Source: G038396625 sp038396625
Lineage (GTDB): Bacteria; Bacillota; Clostridia; Peptostreptococcales; Thermotaleaceae
Length of the DNA stretch: 64,000 nucleotides
NCBI GenBank assembly: GCA_038396625.1
Contig: CP121688.1
Span: forward strand, 3,596,001-3,660,000
Direction of reading: 5' to 3'
Positions 7,713-21,871 of the stretch are shown piece after piece. Position numbers and translations under genes: made by a program. Position 1 is the first letter of the stretch. Each line of letters begins with the position of its first letter. The notes beneath the pieces are model-generated. The model was not told the DNA's origin. It worked only from the letters and a program-made list of their open reading frames with translations, and made no database searches.

Positions 7713-9392
7713 TTAGAATAATCCAGAAATTCTTCCCGTATTATCGACATCAATCTTTTCTGCAGCAGGCACTTTAGGCAGTCCTGGCAGTGTCATAATA
7801 TCCCCCGTTAGTGCTACAATAAAACCTGCTCCGGCAGATACCTTTACATTTCGAATAGAAATTCTAAAGTCTTTTGGTCTGCCCAATTTTTTGGGATCAT
7901 CTGATAAAGAATATTGGGTTTTTGCCATACAAATAGGCAAACTTTGATAACCAAGCTGTTCTATTTTTTCAATTTGCTTTAGGCTGTTACCGACAAAGTC
8001 TACCCCCTCAGCACCATAGATTTTTTGAGCAATGGCATCGATTTTTTCTTTAATGCTTATATTATCATCATAGATGAATTGGAATTGGCCTTCTCTACTG
8101 TCTATAAGGCGAAGCACTTCCTCTGCCAATGCCACACCACCTTTTCCTCCTTGACCCCACACTTCTGATAAGGCCACATTTACACCTAGTTTCCTACAAG
8201 CATCTGTAATAAATTGTAGTTCTTTTTCTGTATCTGTAGGAAATCTATTAATAGCCACTACTGCTGGTAATCCAAAAGTCTTTGTGATATTCTCTACATG
8301 CTTTAGTAAATTTGGAATTCCTTCTTCCAGAGCTTCTAGGTTTTCCATATTTAATTCACTCTTGCTTACACCTCCATGGTGCTTTAATGCTCTAACCGTA
8401 GCTACAATAACAACCGCATCGGGTCTCAGACCACTTAATCGACATTTGATATCAATAAATTTTTCCGCACCCAAGTCAGCACCAAATCCTGCTTCTGTTA
8501 CTACATAATCAGCCATTTTTAAAGCCATTTTCGTCGCCATAACACTATTGCACCCGTGGGCGATATTCGCAAATGGACCTCCATGAATAAACGCTGGTGT
8601 ATGCGCTAATGTCTGTACCATGTTCGGTTTCAATGCATCCTTTAACAGTGCTGCTACCGCTCCTTGGGCTTTTAAGTCTCCTGCTGTCACAGGGTCTCCA
8701 CTACGATTGTACCCCACAATGATTCGTGCCACTCTATTCTTAAGATCTGTTAAATTTTCGGATAAGCATAAAATGGCCATAATCTCTGAAGCTACAGTAA
8801 TATCAAAGCCATCTTCTCTAGGAACACCGTCACCTTTGCTACCTAACCCATCCACGATAGAACGAAGCTGTCGATCATTCATATCAATACACCTTCGCCA
8901 AGTAATCCTTTTGACATCAATATTTAGTACATTACCTTGTTGAATATGATTATCTAGCATAGCGGCAATGAGATTATTGGCTGCACCAATGGCATGCATA
9001 TCTCCAGTAAAATGAAGATTAATATCCTCCATAGGAATAACTTGGGCATATCCTCCTCCTGCTGCACCTCCTTTTACACCAAATACGGGTCCTAAAGAAG
9101 GCTCTCGTAGCGCAATGATTGTATTTTTATTAAGGCAGCTTAATGCATCTCCTAATCCTACTGTTGTCGTAGTTTTACCTTCTCCTGCTGGTGTTGGATT
9201 AATTGCAGTAACTAAGATCAGTTTCCCATTAGGCTGATTGCTTTGTTGTGCCAATAGGTTATAGTCAATCTTTGCCTTATATTTTCCATATGCTTCTACA
9301 TAATCTTCTTCTATTTTTAATTTTTTTGCAATTTCATAAATATGTACAGGCTTTGCTTCCTGTGCAATTTCTATATCTGTTTTCCATGTCAT
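7713..9392 (-). CDS. fhs: Formate-tetrahydrofolate ligase
   Basis: ATP-dependent ligase that makes 10-formyl-THF from formate, 559 residues, the usual length. The nucleotide-binding loop is TPAGEGKTTTTVGLGDAL. The Gly-rich EPSLGPVFGVKGGAAGGGYAQV stretch and GFIVALTGDIMTLPGLPK near the C-terminus are family hallmarks. I start at the ATG at 9392 because GGGAG sits eight bases before it; the GTG three codons upstream would be almost on top of that site. It ends the yhdT-panF-fhs run, 46 bases after panF, and is followed by its own terminator. With FolD it forms the methyl branch of one-carbon metabolism. Confidence 0.97.
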   Translation of the reverse strand: MTWKTDIEIAQEAKPVHIYEIAKKLKIEEDYVEAYGKYKAKIDYNLLAQQSNQPNGKLILVTAINPTPAGEGKTTTTVGLGDALSCLNKNTIIALREPSLGPVFGVKGGAAGGGYAQVIPMEDINLHFTGDMHAIGAANNLIAAMLDNHIQQGNVLNIDVKRITWRRCIDMNDRQLRSIVDGLGSKGDGVPREDGFDITVASEIMAILCLSENLTDLKNRVARIIVGYNRSGDPVTAGDLKAQGAVAALLKDALKPNMVQTLAHTPAFIHGGPFANIAHGCNSVMATKMALKMADYVVTEAGFGADLGAEKFIDIKCRLSGLRPDAVVIVATVRALKHHGGVSKSELNMENLEALEEGIPNLLKHVENITKTFGLPAVVAINRFPTDTEKELQFITDACRKLGVNVALSEVWGQGGKGGVALAEEVLRLIDSREGQFQFIYDDNISIKEKIDAIAQKIYGAEGVDFVGNSLKQIEKIEQLGYQSLPICMAKTQYSLSDDPKKLGRPKDFRISIRNVKVSAGAGFIVALTGDIMTLPGLPKVPAAEKIDVDNTGRISGLF

Positions 9393-9438
9393 ATACGTCA
9401 CTCCCTTACTTTTTTACCTTGTACTGATAACTAATTAT

Positions 9439-10932
9439 TTAAATCCCCCAAAAAGTTTGTATCGTTTCTTGGGTAGGTTTCTTTGTATTTAAACTTACAA
9501 TCACAAATACTGCCAAAGAAAGCATCAGTGGTAATGCAATGGTATGCATCCCTAAAGGTCTTGCCCAAACTTTACTAAATAGAATATAAGTACCTACACC
9601 GGTAATAATGGAAGCAAAGGCTCCCGCTGTATTGGCTCGTTTCCAATATAACCCCAATATAATAGGCCATAAGAAGGTGGAAATAAGACCAGCATTTGCA
9701 TAAAGATTTAACCATACCATAATAGGTGGTGGGTTATAGGCTGTTAAAAATACTAAGGCTCCTACGATAATGGTACTTGCAAAACTTATCTTTGCAGTAA
9801 GCTTTGAATTATCTCTCAATTTAGGATTGATATAATTAGAATAAATATCATTGACAATCGCCCCTACAACAATTAATAGCTGAGAGTCAACCGTAGACAT
9901 AACCGCTGCCAAAGGTCCTGCTAAAATCAATCCTGCAATCCAATTTGGGAATAATTTTGTGCTAATAGTTGGTACTACCAAATCCCCTGAGGCAATGCCT
10001 GGCACTACAACAATACCAAAGGCACCTATAAAGTGCATACCCATCAATAAAATCATGGAAACTACCGTACCATAAATGATACCCTCTTTCATACTTTTAC
10101 TATCTTTATAGCTCATCGCTCGCATCCCTACACTCGGTAGACCTACAACTGCAAAACCCACTAAGATCCAAAAAGATGTAACCCATGCCTTTGTTGCGAA
10201 ACCTTCCTTAATACTATAGGGCGTTATTAAGCCTGGATTAATCTCATACATTTTCTGAATAATATTGGCAATTCCACCTCCAGCGGCTACCGTTGCTACA
10301 AATAAAGCAATTGTACCAATTGTCATAATTACTCCTTGTAATGTATCCGTTAGTGCTACTGCACGGAATCCACCTATGGTTGTATAGATTAAAACCGTTA
10401 TTGCAAAAAATATTAATGCTGTTTGATAGGGAATCCCCACAGACCCTTCAATAAGCCTAGCGGCACCAATCCATTGTGCTCCCATGGCAGCTATAAAAAA
10501 AGCTACAATAGAAAGAGAACAAAGTACTACCAAAGCATCATTTTTGTAACGGGCTCTAATAAAATCTGTGATCGTTACAGCATTGATCTTTCTAGCCACA
10601 ATAGCAAATTTCTTCCCTAAAACTGCCAAAGTAAAATAACCTGTAGGCATTTGACTCATTGCAAGAAACACCCATGCCATTCCAAAGGTATAGGCAGCAC
10701 CAGGTCCTCCAATAAAGCTTCCAGCGCTAAGGTACGTAGTTACCAATGTCATGGCTAAAACAAAACCTCCAAGATCTCTCCCTCCAGCAAGATACTCTGA
10801 TAAGAAACCTTCTCCTTCACCATCTCCTTGACTTGCCTTTGAGACAAATTTCATACTATAAAAGCCAATTGCAAATACCCCTATAAAGTAGAGAATTAAA
10901 GGAATTAAAACACTCCATTGTACATTTGCCAT
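9439..10932 (-). CDS. panF: Sodium/pantothenate symporter
   Basis: A 497-residue membrane protein of the sodium:solute symporter family with about 13 hydrophobic segments. Typical stretches are YLAGGRDLGGFVLAMTLVTTYLSAGSFIGGPGAAY and the later TIGGFRAVALTDTLQG. Its partner, a small YhdT-type protein, ends 20 bases upstream, an arrangement typical of PanF. The position two genes downstream of panB supports pantothenate as substrate: this cell would both import the vitamin and make part of it. Confidence 0.9.
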   Translation of the reverse strand: MANVQWSVLIPLILYFIGVFAIGFYSMKFVSKASQGDGEGEGFLSEYLAGGRDLGGFVLAMTLVTTYLSAGSFIGGPGAAYTFGMAWVFLAMSQMPTGYFTLAVLGKKFAIVARKINAVTITDFIRARYKNDALVVLCSLSIVAFFIAAMGAQWIGAARLIEGSVGIPYQTALIFFAITVLIYTTIGGFRAVALTDTLQGVIMTIGTIALFVATVAAGGGIANIIQKMYEINPGLITPYSIKEGFATKAWVTSFWILVGFAVVGLPSVGMRAMSYKDSKSMKEGIIYGTVVSMILLMGMHFIGAFGIVVVPGIASGDLVVPTISTKLFPNWIAGLILAGPLAAVMSTVDSQLLIVVGAIVNDIYSNYINPKLRDNSKLTAKISFASTIIVGALVFLTAYNPPPIMVWLNLYANAGLISTFLWPIILGLYWKRANTAGAFASIITGVGTYILFSKVWARPLGMHTIALPLMLSLAVFVIVSLNTKKPTQETIQTFWGI

Positions 10933-10952
10933 ATCCTCAGCTCACCTCTTTC

Positions 10953-11261
10953 CTATAATTTTTCTAATTCATCTTCATTCAGTTTATCTAAAGGCATATC
11001 CTTAAAAAATTTCGTTACCATGATAATGGCCAACACACTAAACAAAATGGCCCCTACAACACAGCTCATAAAAAACCACATTGGCAATCCCATCACATAA
11101 GAATATTCCTCTGGTGGCTTAGAGCCTAAACCATATCCCCAAACAAACCACCATAGTAAATTGGCAATCCCTAATCCTATCCCCATTAACGCTTCCTTGT
11201 TACACTGCTTATATCGAGGATCTTCCACAAACTCTTCTCCAGATTTTTTGTTTTCTTCCAT
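10953..11261 (-). CDS. yhdT: YhdT family small membrane protein
   Basis: A 102-residue protein of the DUF997/YhdT family, with a polar N-terminus (DPRYKQCNKEALMGIGLG) and two membrane helices, the first in NLLWWFVWGYGLG. Members of this family nearly always precede panF, as here, and are thought to be an accessory part of the symporter; the molecular role is unproven. The ATG at 11261 follows a clear GGAGG site. Confidence 0.85.
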   Translation of the reverse strand: MEENKKSGEEFVEDPRYKQCNKEALMGIGLGIANLLWWFVWGYGLGSKPPEEYSYVMGLPMWFFMSCVVGAILFSVLAIIMVTKFFKDMPLDKLNEDELEKL

Positions 11262-11394
11262 CTTCTAACCTCCTTTTTACTTCTCATAAGACATCCTACT
11301 AAAAATACTTTAAAGTGGTCAAGCTTTTTCTTTTTATTTTTGTTTCCATTCTAAGGTTAAGTCCTCCACCTTTAAGCATTCCCATAGATAGGTA

Positions 11395-11425
11395 TTGAGT
11401 CAGCTGGAGTAAATACTCCAACTGA
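11395..11425. repeat. Hairpin between the M20 gene and yhdT
   Basis: Inverted repeat with arms TCAGCTGGAGT / ACTCCAACTGA (one mismatch) around a four-base AT loop. No T-run follows on the minus strand, so I do not call it a terminator with confidence; it may be a weak terminator for the gene above or a processing site. Confidence 0.4.
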
Positions 11426-11466
11426 TTACCCTTTACCTTACACTTTCGCTTGCTCAAATAAATTGA

Positions 11467-12690
11467 CTACATTTCTTCATTAAGATATAACATAGCTGTT
11501 AAAGCATAGAGCTTCGTGGTTTCCACCAGCTCTTCAATTTCAACATACTCATCTGCTTGATGGGGAATTAATCGATCACCAGCCCCTGTTGTAATCACAG
11601 GAATTCCCTTTAGACAATTCAGGAACGTTCCGTCAGTCGCTCCTGGTACCCCATTGTAAATTGGCTCTTTTCCTGTAATAGCTATATAAGCACTACTCAT
11701 TGCTTTTACTACAGGTTCTTCTTTAGGTGTCTCTGTCCAAGGTCTTTCTTCAATCACTTCCATGGTTGCATGGAAATATTCATCTTCTAAGGCCAAACGA
11801 TCTAATATTTCTTGTATTTGCTTTCTTAATACTACATGTTCTTGCCCTGGCACCGTACGAATATCCAAAGTTGTATAGCATTCTTTAGGAATGACATTAA
11901 TTTGTGCTTCTCCTTTGCTAGGTGCCATAAGTATTGTAGGCGTAATGCTAGGATAACCTAAGTAATGATGTTTGCCAAGACGATCAATTTCACTTTGCTG
12001 TAATTTTTCTAATTCACATATAATCTTTGCCATTCGCCAATTAGGATTAATTCCTGCTAAAGGCATAGCACCATGAGCCATCTTACCCTGTACCTTAATT
12101 ACAATACGCATAGCACCTTTTTGTGTAATACATAGATTGTTTTCTTCAGGTTCACATATAATGGCTGCATCTACATTATCCGCCCAACCCTTCTCAATAA
12201 AATCCTTAATTCCAATCATCATTCCCTCTTCATCCACAGGAATACACAATAGGATTTGTCCTTTAAAATCGATTCCCGAATCAATAATAGCTTTAGTAGC
12301 AAAGATGGCTGCAGCCACATTTCCTTTCGTATCACAGGCACCTCTTGCATAAATGCGCCCCTGATCAATCACTGCCTCAAAGGGAGGATAATGCCATTCA
12401 TGTAAATCTCCCGCTGTAACTACATCTGTATGCCCTTCATAAAGTAAAGTCTTTCCTTTTTCTTTCCCTTTTAGTATTCCAATTACATTAGGTCTTCCTG
12501 GTACTACTTCATCAATATGCACTTCTAATCCCATCTCTTTTAGATAGTTTGCAATAAAATGGGCTACTTTGTCCTCATTGAATCCTTCTTTTTTAGGATC
12601 ATATACGCTGTTGATGCGTAGTATATCTTGTGTGAATTTTACCAGTTCCTCTTTTGCTACACTTTCTATTACCTTTGCGTACTTCTCCAT
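11467..12690 (-). CDS. M20 family metallopeptidase/deacylase (ArgE/DapE-like)
   Basis: A 407-residue two-zinc hydrolase. Metal ligands can be read as EGHTDVV (H87, D89), GACDTKG (bridging D120) and PVDEEG (catalytic E154 and ligand E155). A dimerization domain lies between about 190 and 300, and a C-terminal His in LIPHQADEY completes the site. Family members cleave acyl or peptide bonds of small amidated substrates (acetylornithine, succinyl-diaminopimelate, small peptides); the substrate here is unknown. It lies 50 bases downstream of panB, with which it is probably co-transcribed. Confidence 0.88.
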   Translation of the reverse strand: MEKYAKVIESVAKEELVKFTQDILRINSVYDPKKEGFNEDKVAHFIANYLKEMGLEVHIDEVVPGRPNVIGILKGKEKGKTLLYEGHTDVVTAGDLHEWHYPPFEAVIDQGRIYARGACDTKGNVAAAIFATKAIIDSGIDFKGQILLCIPVDEEGMMIGIKDFIEKGWADNVDAAIICEPEENNLCITQKGAMRIVIKVQGKMAHGAMPLAGINPNWRMAKIICELEKLQQSEIDRLGKHHYLGYPSITPTILMAPSKGEAQINVIPKECYTTLDIRTVPGQEHVVLRKQIQEILDRLALEDEYFHATMEVIEERPWTETPKEEPVVKAMSSAYIAITGKEPIYNGVPGATDGTFLNCLKGIPVITTGAGDRLIPHQADEYVEIEELVETTKLYALTAMLYLNEEM

Positions 12691-12739
12691 GAATATTCCT
12701 GCCTCCTTTATACAGTTATAGAACAGCTAGTTTGTCAAC

Positions 12740-13573
12740 TTAATATAATCGTTTAAGTTCCTCCTCTTTTACCCCTCCAAACACATGTGCATCTTCAGGA
12801 AACTTTCCTTCTCGAACTTCTGCTTTAAATACTTCTAATCCCTTTACAATTTCTTCTCCTAGATTTGCATATTGTTTCACAAATTTAGGTAGAAATTTCT
12901 CAAACAATCCAAACATATCATGGAATACTAAAACTTGACCATCACAATGTCTTCCTCCACCAATACCAATCGTCGGAATGGATACTTTTTGCGTGATTAA
13001 TTTACCTAATTCTTCTGGAATACATTCAAGAATCAATCCCCATGCCCCAGCTCTTTCTAGTGCTAAAGCATCTTCTAATAAAGCCTCCGCTGCTTCTGCT
13101 CCTTTTCCTTGCACTTTAAACCCTCCAAGCTTTGATACCGTCTGAGGTGTGAGACCAATATGACCCATTACTGGTACCCCTGCATCTACAATCGCCTTTA
13201 CCACTTCTGCCATTTCCACGCCACCTTCTAGTTTCACTGTATCGCATCCGCCTTCTTTCATCAAACGGGTTGCATTCATAATAGCTTGCTCTTTAGATAC
13301 ATTGTAAGAACCAAAGGGCAAATCTCCTACAATCAATGGATTTGGTGCTCCTTTTACTACAGGCTTGATATGATGAAGCATCTCATCCATCGTAACTGGA
13401 ACTGTTGAATCAAATCCCAAGACAGTCATCGCCAAAGAGTCACCTACTAAGATAATTTCAATACCAGCCTTATCTACAAAGTAAGCCGTTGGATAGTCAT
13501 AAGCCGTTGTCATACTTATTTTTTCTCCCTTTTCCTTCATTTTTTTCAGTTTTTGTGTTGTTACCTTTGCCAT
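12740..13573 (-). CDS. panB: Ketopantoate hydroxymethyltransferase
   Basis: Adds a hydroxymethyl group from methylene-THF to ketoisovalerate, the first committed step to pantothenate. At 277 residues it has the family length. Signatures are MTTAYDYPTAYFVDKAGIEIILVGDSLAM (Mg-binding Asp in VGDS), VKLEGG and the C-terminal IGIGGGRHCDGQVLVFHD. The start at 13573 follows GGAGAGG; a longer open frame to 13654 has no such site. panC and panD are not nearby. Its one-carbon donor links it to fhs and folD further down. Confidence 0.96.
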   Translation of the reverse strand: MAKVTTQKLKKMKEKGEKISMTTAYDYPTAYFVDKAGIEIILVGDSLAMTVLGFDSTVPVTMDEMLHHIKPVVKGAPNPLIVGDLPFGSYNVSKEQAIMNATRLMKEGGCDTVKLEGGVEMAEVVKAIVDAGVPVMGHIGLTPQTVSKLGGFKVQGKGAEAAEALLEDALALERAGAWGLILECIPEELGKLITQKVSIPTIGIGGGRHCDGQVLVFHDMFGLFEKFLPKFVKQYANLGEEIVKGLEVFKAEVREGKFPEDAHVFGGVKEEELKRLY

Positions 13574-13660
13574 AATAATCCTCTCCTTTTTATATAATTT
13601 GATTGTTTCGAACATTCCTCTGTTAAAACTTTTATGGTTTATATGACCTATCATTTAAAG

Positions 13661-13700
13661 TATTTCGTATTACGAAAAGCTATTTCGCATTATATAATCT
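13661..13700 (-). promoter_or_regulatory. Tandem operator-like repeats at the panB promoter
   Basis: A 13-bp palindrome, TTCGTATTACGAA (13664-13676), and a related half site beginning TATTTCGCATTA exactly 20 bp away (13681). The second copy overlaps a TATAAT-like -10 element. Spacing of two helical turns and overlap with the promoter suggest a repressor site; the regulator is unknown. Confidence 0.45.
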
Positions 13701-13997
13701 ATATATTCTACGTTTATTTGAAAGCTCCTGCTTTTTTCTAAATATTTTGAAAGTTATATTTTTAACGAATATTTTAAACAGTTTTTTGTATTGTGAAAAA
13801 TAGTTTTTACATCATGTTTTTCAATTTTTAATATTAAGTAATTTTACTGGTTTTTATTTCCTTACAGAATGAAATATACGTTTGTTATACAAGTATATAT
13901 TGTAAAAAAAATAACAATCTACTAGTATCTTCGTTATAATAAGCCTTTTTATATAAAAAAGCTTATTATTTTTATCTTCTTCTTGTTCATTAGAACA
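13700..13997. other. AT-rich spacer between panB and the rRNA operon terminator
   Basis: Very AT-rich, no open frame or RNA gene seen. A short hairpin (AATAAGC..., 13939-13970) lies in it. Confidence 0.5.
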
Positions 13998-14044
13998 AAA
14001 AATAAAGAATCCAAAACGAATAAAGTTCGTTTTGGATTCTTCTT
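13998..14044 (-). terminator. Terminator of the rRNA operon
   Basis: Perfect 16-bp stem AAGAATCCAAAACGAA / TTCGTTTTGGATTCTT with a five-base loop, followed on the minus strand by TTATTTTTTG, 12 bases past the 5S gene. Confidence 0.9.
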
Positions 14045-14055
14045 TAAAGTTTAAA

Positions 14056-14170
14056 CCAGCGACGACCTACTCTCCCAAGGCGCTTCCGCCTAAGTACCAT
14101 CAGCGCTGAAGGGCTTAACTGCTGTGTTCGGTATGGAAACAGGTGTGACCCCTTCGCTGTTGTCACTGGA
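14056..14170 (-). rRNA. rrf: 5S ribosomal RNA
   Basis: About 115 bases with the conserved core CACACCTGTTTCCATACCGA and the GAACACAGCAGTTAAGC segment on the minus strand. The two ends pair. It is the last gene of the operon. Confidence 0.95.
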
Positions 14171-14295
14171 TATAGAAGGATATATACCTCTAAGCAACCG
14201 AAATTTCAAAATGATAATTTTGGAATTTGGTTGGCGCCGGTACATTTTGTGAAGCAACATGTACCTTCAAAACTGAACAATGTTAGAGTGTTTCT

Positions 14296-17388
<3,093 letters not shown>

Positions 17389-17520
17389 AGAAATTGTATG
17401 TTTTGCTTGTTCTCTACATTGTTCAGTTTTCAAGGTACAAAATGGACGTTACAGAAATCTTTGATTTCGTTGTAACTCCTTTCTCAGCGTTAGCTGAGCT
17501 TCCTATTTAAAAGATGCTTG

Positions 17521-17596
17521 TGGTGGAGATGAGGAGGATCGAACTCCTGACCCCCTGCGTGCAAGGCAGGTGCTCTCCCAGCTGAGCTACATCCCC
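17521..17596 (-). tRNA. tRNA-Ala (anticodon TGC)
   Basis: A 76-base cloverleaf in the 16S-23S spacer with anticodon loop CTTGCAC, T-loop GTTCGATCC and a genome-encoded CCA end. It is the only tRNA in this spacer; tRNA-Ile is absent. Confidence 0.97.
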
Positions 17597-17646
17597 ACAT
17601 TTGAAAGACTTGGTCTTTCAAAACTATACAGTGTAAGTTAAGCCAA

Positions 17647-19279
<1,633 letters not shown>

Positions 19280-19375
19280 ATCTTCGAGGTTTATTTCATA
19301 AATTGCTGGCTTAATTTCTTACACTGTGTAGTTTTCAAAGACCAATTTGTTCGCTTTTGTTAAGCAACGTATATT

Positions 19376-19404
19376 ACTATAACATATCCACTAAGCCCTG
19401 TCAA
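19376..19404 (-). promoter_or_regulatory. rRNA promoter P2
   Basis: TTGACA, 17-bp spacer, TATAGT on the minus strand; the start of transcription should be near 19369. Confidence 0.85.
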
Positions 19405-19492
19405 CACTTTATGTGAAGGTATTTATTGGATTTTTGCTTTGCTTACAACCATCTCGCTCGTTGTGTTCAACTCATTCTCAACGGCAATAATT

Positions 19493-19521
19493 ACTATATC
19501 ACAAAATGATAAAGCATTCAA
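19493..19521 (-). promoter_or_regulatory. rRNA promoter P1
   Basis: TTGAAT, 17-bp spacer, TATAGT, 117 bp upstream of P2. Tandem promoters are usual for rRNA operons. Confidence 0.6.
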
Positions 19522-19610
19522 ATATATTTATACGCCAACATTTATCATTATATGCATTTTTCTAAAAAATATTCTCATTTTCTCCACTTTTCTACTTCTT
19601 TTATTTATGT

Positions 19611-19645
19611 AAAACAATAAGCATAGGAACATCCTATGCTTATAT
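19611..19645 (-). terminator. Terminator of lysS
   Basis: Perfect 12-bp stem ATAAGCATAGGA / TCCTATGCTTAT with a three-base loop, a few bases past the lysS stop, followed by TTGTTTTA. Confidence 0.8.
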
Positions 19646-19649
19646 TATT

Positions 19650-21125
19650 TTACCTTTCAATTGGCTTCATTGTTGGGAAGAAAATAACATCCCTAATGGT
19701 TGGTGAGTCAGTAAGAAGCATAACGAGTCTATCAATACCAATTCCTATACCCCCTGTAGGTGGCAGACCTACTTCAAGGGCATTTAAGAAATCTTCATCC
19801 ATCATTGCAATTTCATCTTCTCCCAATTCTTTCTTTCTTAATTGTGCCTCAAATCTTTCTCTTTGATCAAGTGGGTCATTCAATTCTGAAAACGCATTAG
19901 CGATCTCCCACGTATTTGCAAACGCCTCAAATCTATGGGTATATTGAGGGTTTTCAGGATCTCTCTTAGAGAAAGGTGAAATTTCAACAGGATGATGTGT
20001 CACAAAAGTAGGCTGTATTAATTTTTCTTCACAAAACTCTTCAAAGAATAAGTTAATAATCTCTCCTTTTGTGGTTTCTTTTTCTATTTCTATGCCTTTT
20101 TCTTTTGCTATTTTTCTTGCTTCTTCATCAGTTTCAACTTCTTCAAAGTTAATTCCTGTTTCTTCTGTAACCAAATCAACCATTCTTATACGTCTCCATG
20201 GCGGTGTAAAATCTATTTCTTTTCCTTGATACATAAGTTTTGTGGTGCCTGCTGCTGCCATGGCCATTTCTGATACAACTTCTTCACACATTTTTAGGAT
20301 AATCTCATAATCTGCATAAGCCATATACCATTCAATTGTCGTAAATTCCGGATTATGCTTGGGTGACATTCCTTCATTTCTGAATAGTCTTCCAATTTCA
20401 TATACGCGGTCAATGCCACCCACAACCAATCTCTTTAAATGTAGCTCAGTTGCAATTCTCATATACATATCAATATCTAATGTATTATGATGAGTAATAA
20501 ACGGTTTTGCAGTAGCACCAGAAGCCACTGTATCTAGTATTGGAGTTTCAACTTCTAAAAAATCACGATCATCTAAATATTTTCTAAGAGCTTTAATTGC
20601 CTTCGTCCTGCGGACAAAGGTCTCCTTTACATCAGGATTTACAATTAAATCAACATATCTTTGTCTATATCTCAATTCTTTATCTTTTAATCCATGCCAT
20701 TTTTCAGGAAGTGGCTGCAAAGATTTAGACAATAGTTGTACATTTGTAGCTTTTATAGAAACTTCTCCTTGCTTTGTTTTAAATACACTTCCTTTAACCC
20801 CTACAATATCACCAATATCATAGGTTATAAAGATATCGTATTCTTCTTCTCCAATTGCATCACGGCGTACATAGGATTGAATTCTTCCCTGCTTGTCCTG
20901 TATATCTATAAAAGCAGCTTTTCCCATGGTTCTTTTAGCCATAACTCTTCCTGCGATAGAAACTTCTTGTCCTTCCATAGCTTCAAAATTATCCTTGATT
21001 TCCTGGCTAAACTTATTAACTTCATATCTTTCAACACGATATGGATCTCTTCCTATTTCTCTCAGCTTTTGAAGTTTACCTCTTCTCACCTGCAGTACTT
21101 CACTGAGATTCATTTCTTCACTCAT
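19650..21125 (-). CDS. lysS: Lysyl-tRNA synthetase, class II
   Basis: Charges tRNA-Lys. It has 491 residues: an N-terminal OB-fold anticodon-binding domain (about 55-150, VSIAGRVMAKRTMGKAAFIDIQD) and a class II catalytic core. Motif 2 is FRNEGMSPKHNPEFTTIEWY and motif 3 is GIGIGIDRLVMLLTD. GGAGG precedes the ATG. It lies 21 bases after greA and is followed by a terminator, then the rRNA operon, the same order as in Bacillus subtilis. Confidence 0.98.
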   Translation of the reverse strand: MSEEMNLSEVLQVRRGKLQKLREIGRDPYRVERYEVNKFSQEIKDNFEAMEGQEVSIAGRVMAKRTMGKAAFIDIQDKQGRIQSYVRRDAIGEEEYDIFITYDIGDIVGVKGSVFKTKQGEVSIKATNVQLLSKSLQPLPEKWHGLKDKELRYRQRYVDLIVNPDVKETFVRRTKAIKALRKYLDDRDFLEVETPILDTVASGATAKPFITHHNTLDIDMYMRIATELHLKRLVVGGIDRVYEIGRLFRNEGMSPKHNPEFTTIEWYMAYADYEIILKMCEEVVSEMAMAAAGTTKLMYQGKEIDFTPPWRRIRMVDLVTEETGINFEEVETDEEARKIAKEKGIEIEKETTKGEIINLFFEEFCEEKLIQPTFVTHHPVEISPFSKRDPENPQYTHRFEAFANTWEIANAFSELNDPLDQRERFEAQLRKKELGEDEIAMMDEDFLNALEVGLPPTGGIGIGIDRLVMLLTDSPTIRDVIFFPTMKPIER

Positions 21126-21146
21126 CTTCTGTACACCTCCAGAATA

Positions 21147-21626
21147 TTATCGTCTGATTTCTAAGACTTCATATTTTGTCACACCATCAGGTATTTGGAC
21201 ATCTACTATATCTCCAACTTTTTTGCCTAATAAACTTCTCCCTACAGGAGATTCATTAGATATTTTTAATTCATAGGGATCTGCCTCTGCTGACCCTACA
21301 ATCATGTATTCCACAATTTCATCAAATTCTATATCCTTTACTTTTACTGTAGAGCCTATGCTCACAGTATCTACAGATATCTCATCTTCATCAATAATCT
21401 TTGCTTTGCGTAAAGTAGTTTCTAATTTTACAATTCTCTCTTCTAATTTTGCTTGTTCGTTTTTGGCTTCATCATATTCTGAGTTTTCACTAATGTCTCC
21501 AAATGCAATGGCTTCTTTAATTCTTTCAGCTACTTCTTTTCTTCTCACTGTCTTTAATTGCTCTAATTCCTCTTCTATTTTCTTTAGCCCCTGAAGCGTC
21601 AATACTACCTCTTTGACATCACTCAT
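21147..21626 (-). CDS. greA: Transcript cleavage factor GreA
   Basis: A 159-residue factor that rescues stalled RNA polymerase by stimulating cleavage of backtracked RNA. The N-terminal coiled coil (about 10-75) carries the acidic tip DISENSEYDEAKNEQ with the catalytic Asp/Glu pair, and the C-terminal FKBP-like domain has SPVGRSLLGKKVGDIV. It is placed just upstream of lysS, most likely in one transcript. GAGAGGG precedes the ATG. Confidence 0.97.
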   Translation of the reverse strand: MSDVKEVVLTLQGLKKIEEELEQLKTVRRKEVAERIKEAIAFGDISENSEYDEAKNEQAKLEERIVKLETTLRKAKIIDEDEISVDTVSIGSTVKVKDIEFDEIVEYMIVGSAEADPYELKISNESPVGRSLLGKKVGDIVDVQIPDGVTKYEVLEIRR

Positions 21627-21739
21627 TTATTCCCTCTCCTTTTTCAGCAATATTTATTTATGTAAGATTTGTTAATAATTATATGTGTCATAAGTAAATT
21701 TATGCTTTAAATACAGTGCCATTTTTTTCCATGTCTACT

Positions 21740-21772
21740 ACAATAAGCACTGCTTCTACAGTGCTTTTCATG
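21740..21772. terminator. Hairpin between dusB and greA
   Basis: AAGCACTG / CAGTGCTT with a six-base loop. The T-run on the minus strand is weak, so it may be only a partial terminator. Confidence 0.4.
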
Positions 21773-21871
21773 CTGTCTAAAAATGTCTTTTTCCACCTAC
21801 TATGCGAAATATTATAATGTAGATATTCCCTATTGTCAAGTTATGTAGGTCAGTTATTTTATTTTTCTGTC

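Larger units (their letters stand above)
19280..19649. other. rRNA leader and promoter region
   Basis: No gene. It holds the 16S leader (about 90 bases), two tandem promoters and the lysS terminator at its far end. Confidence 0.8.
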
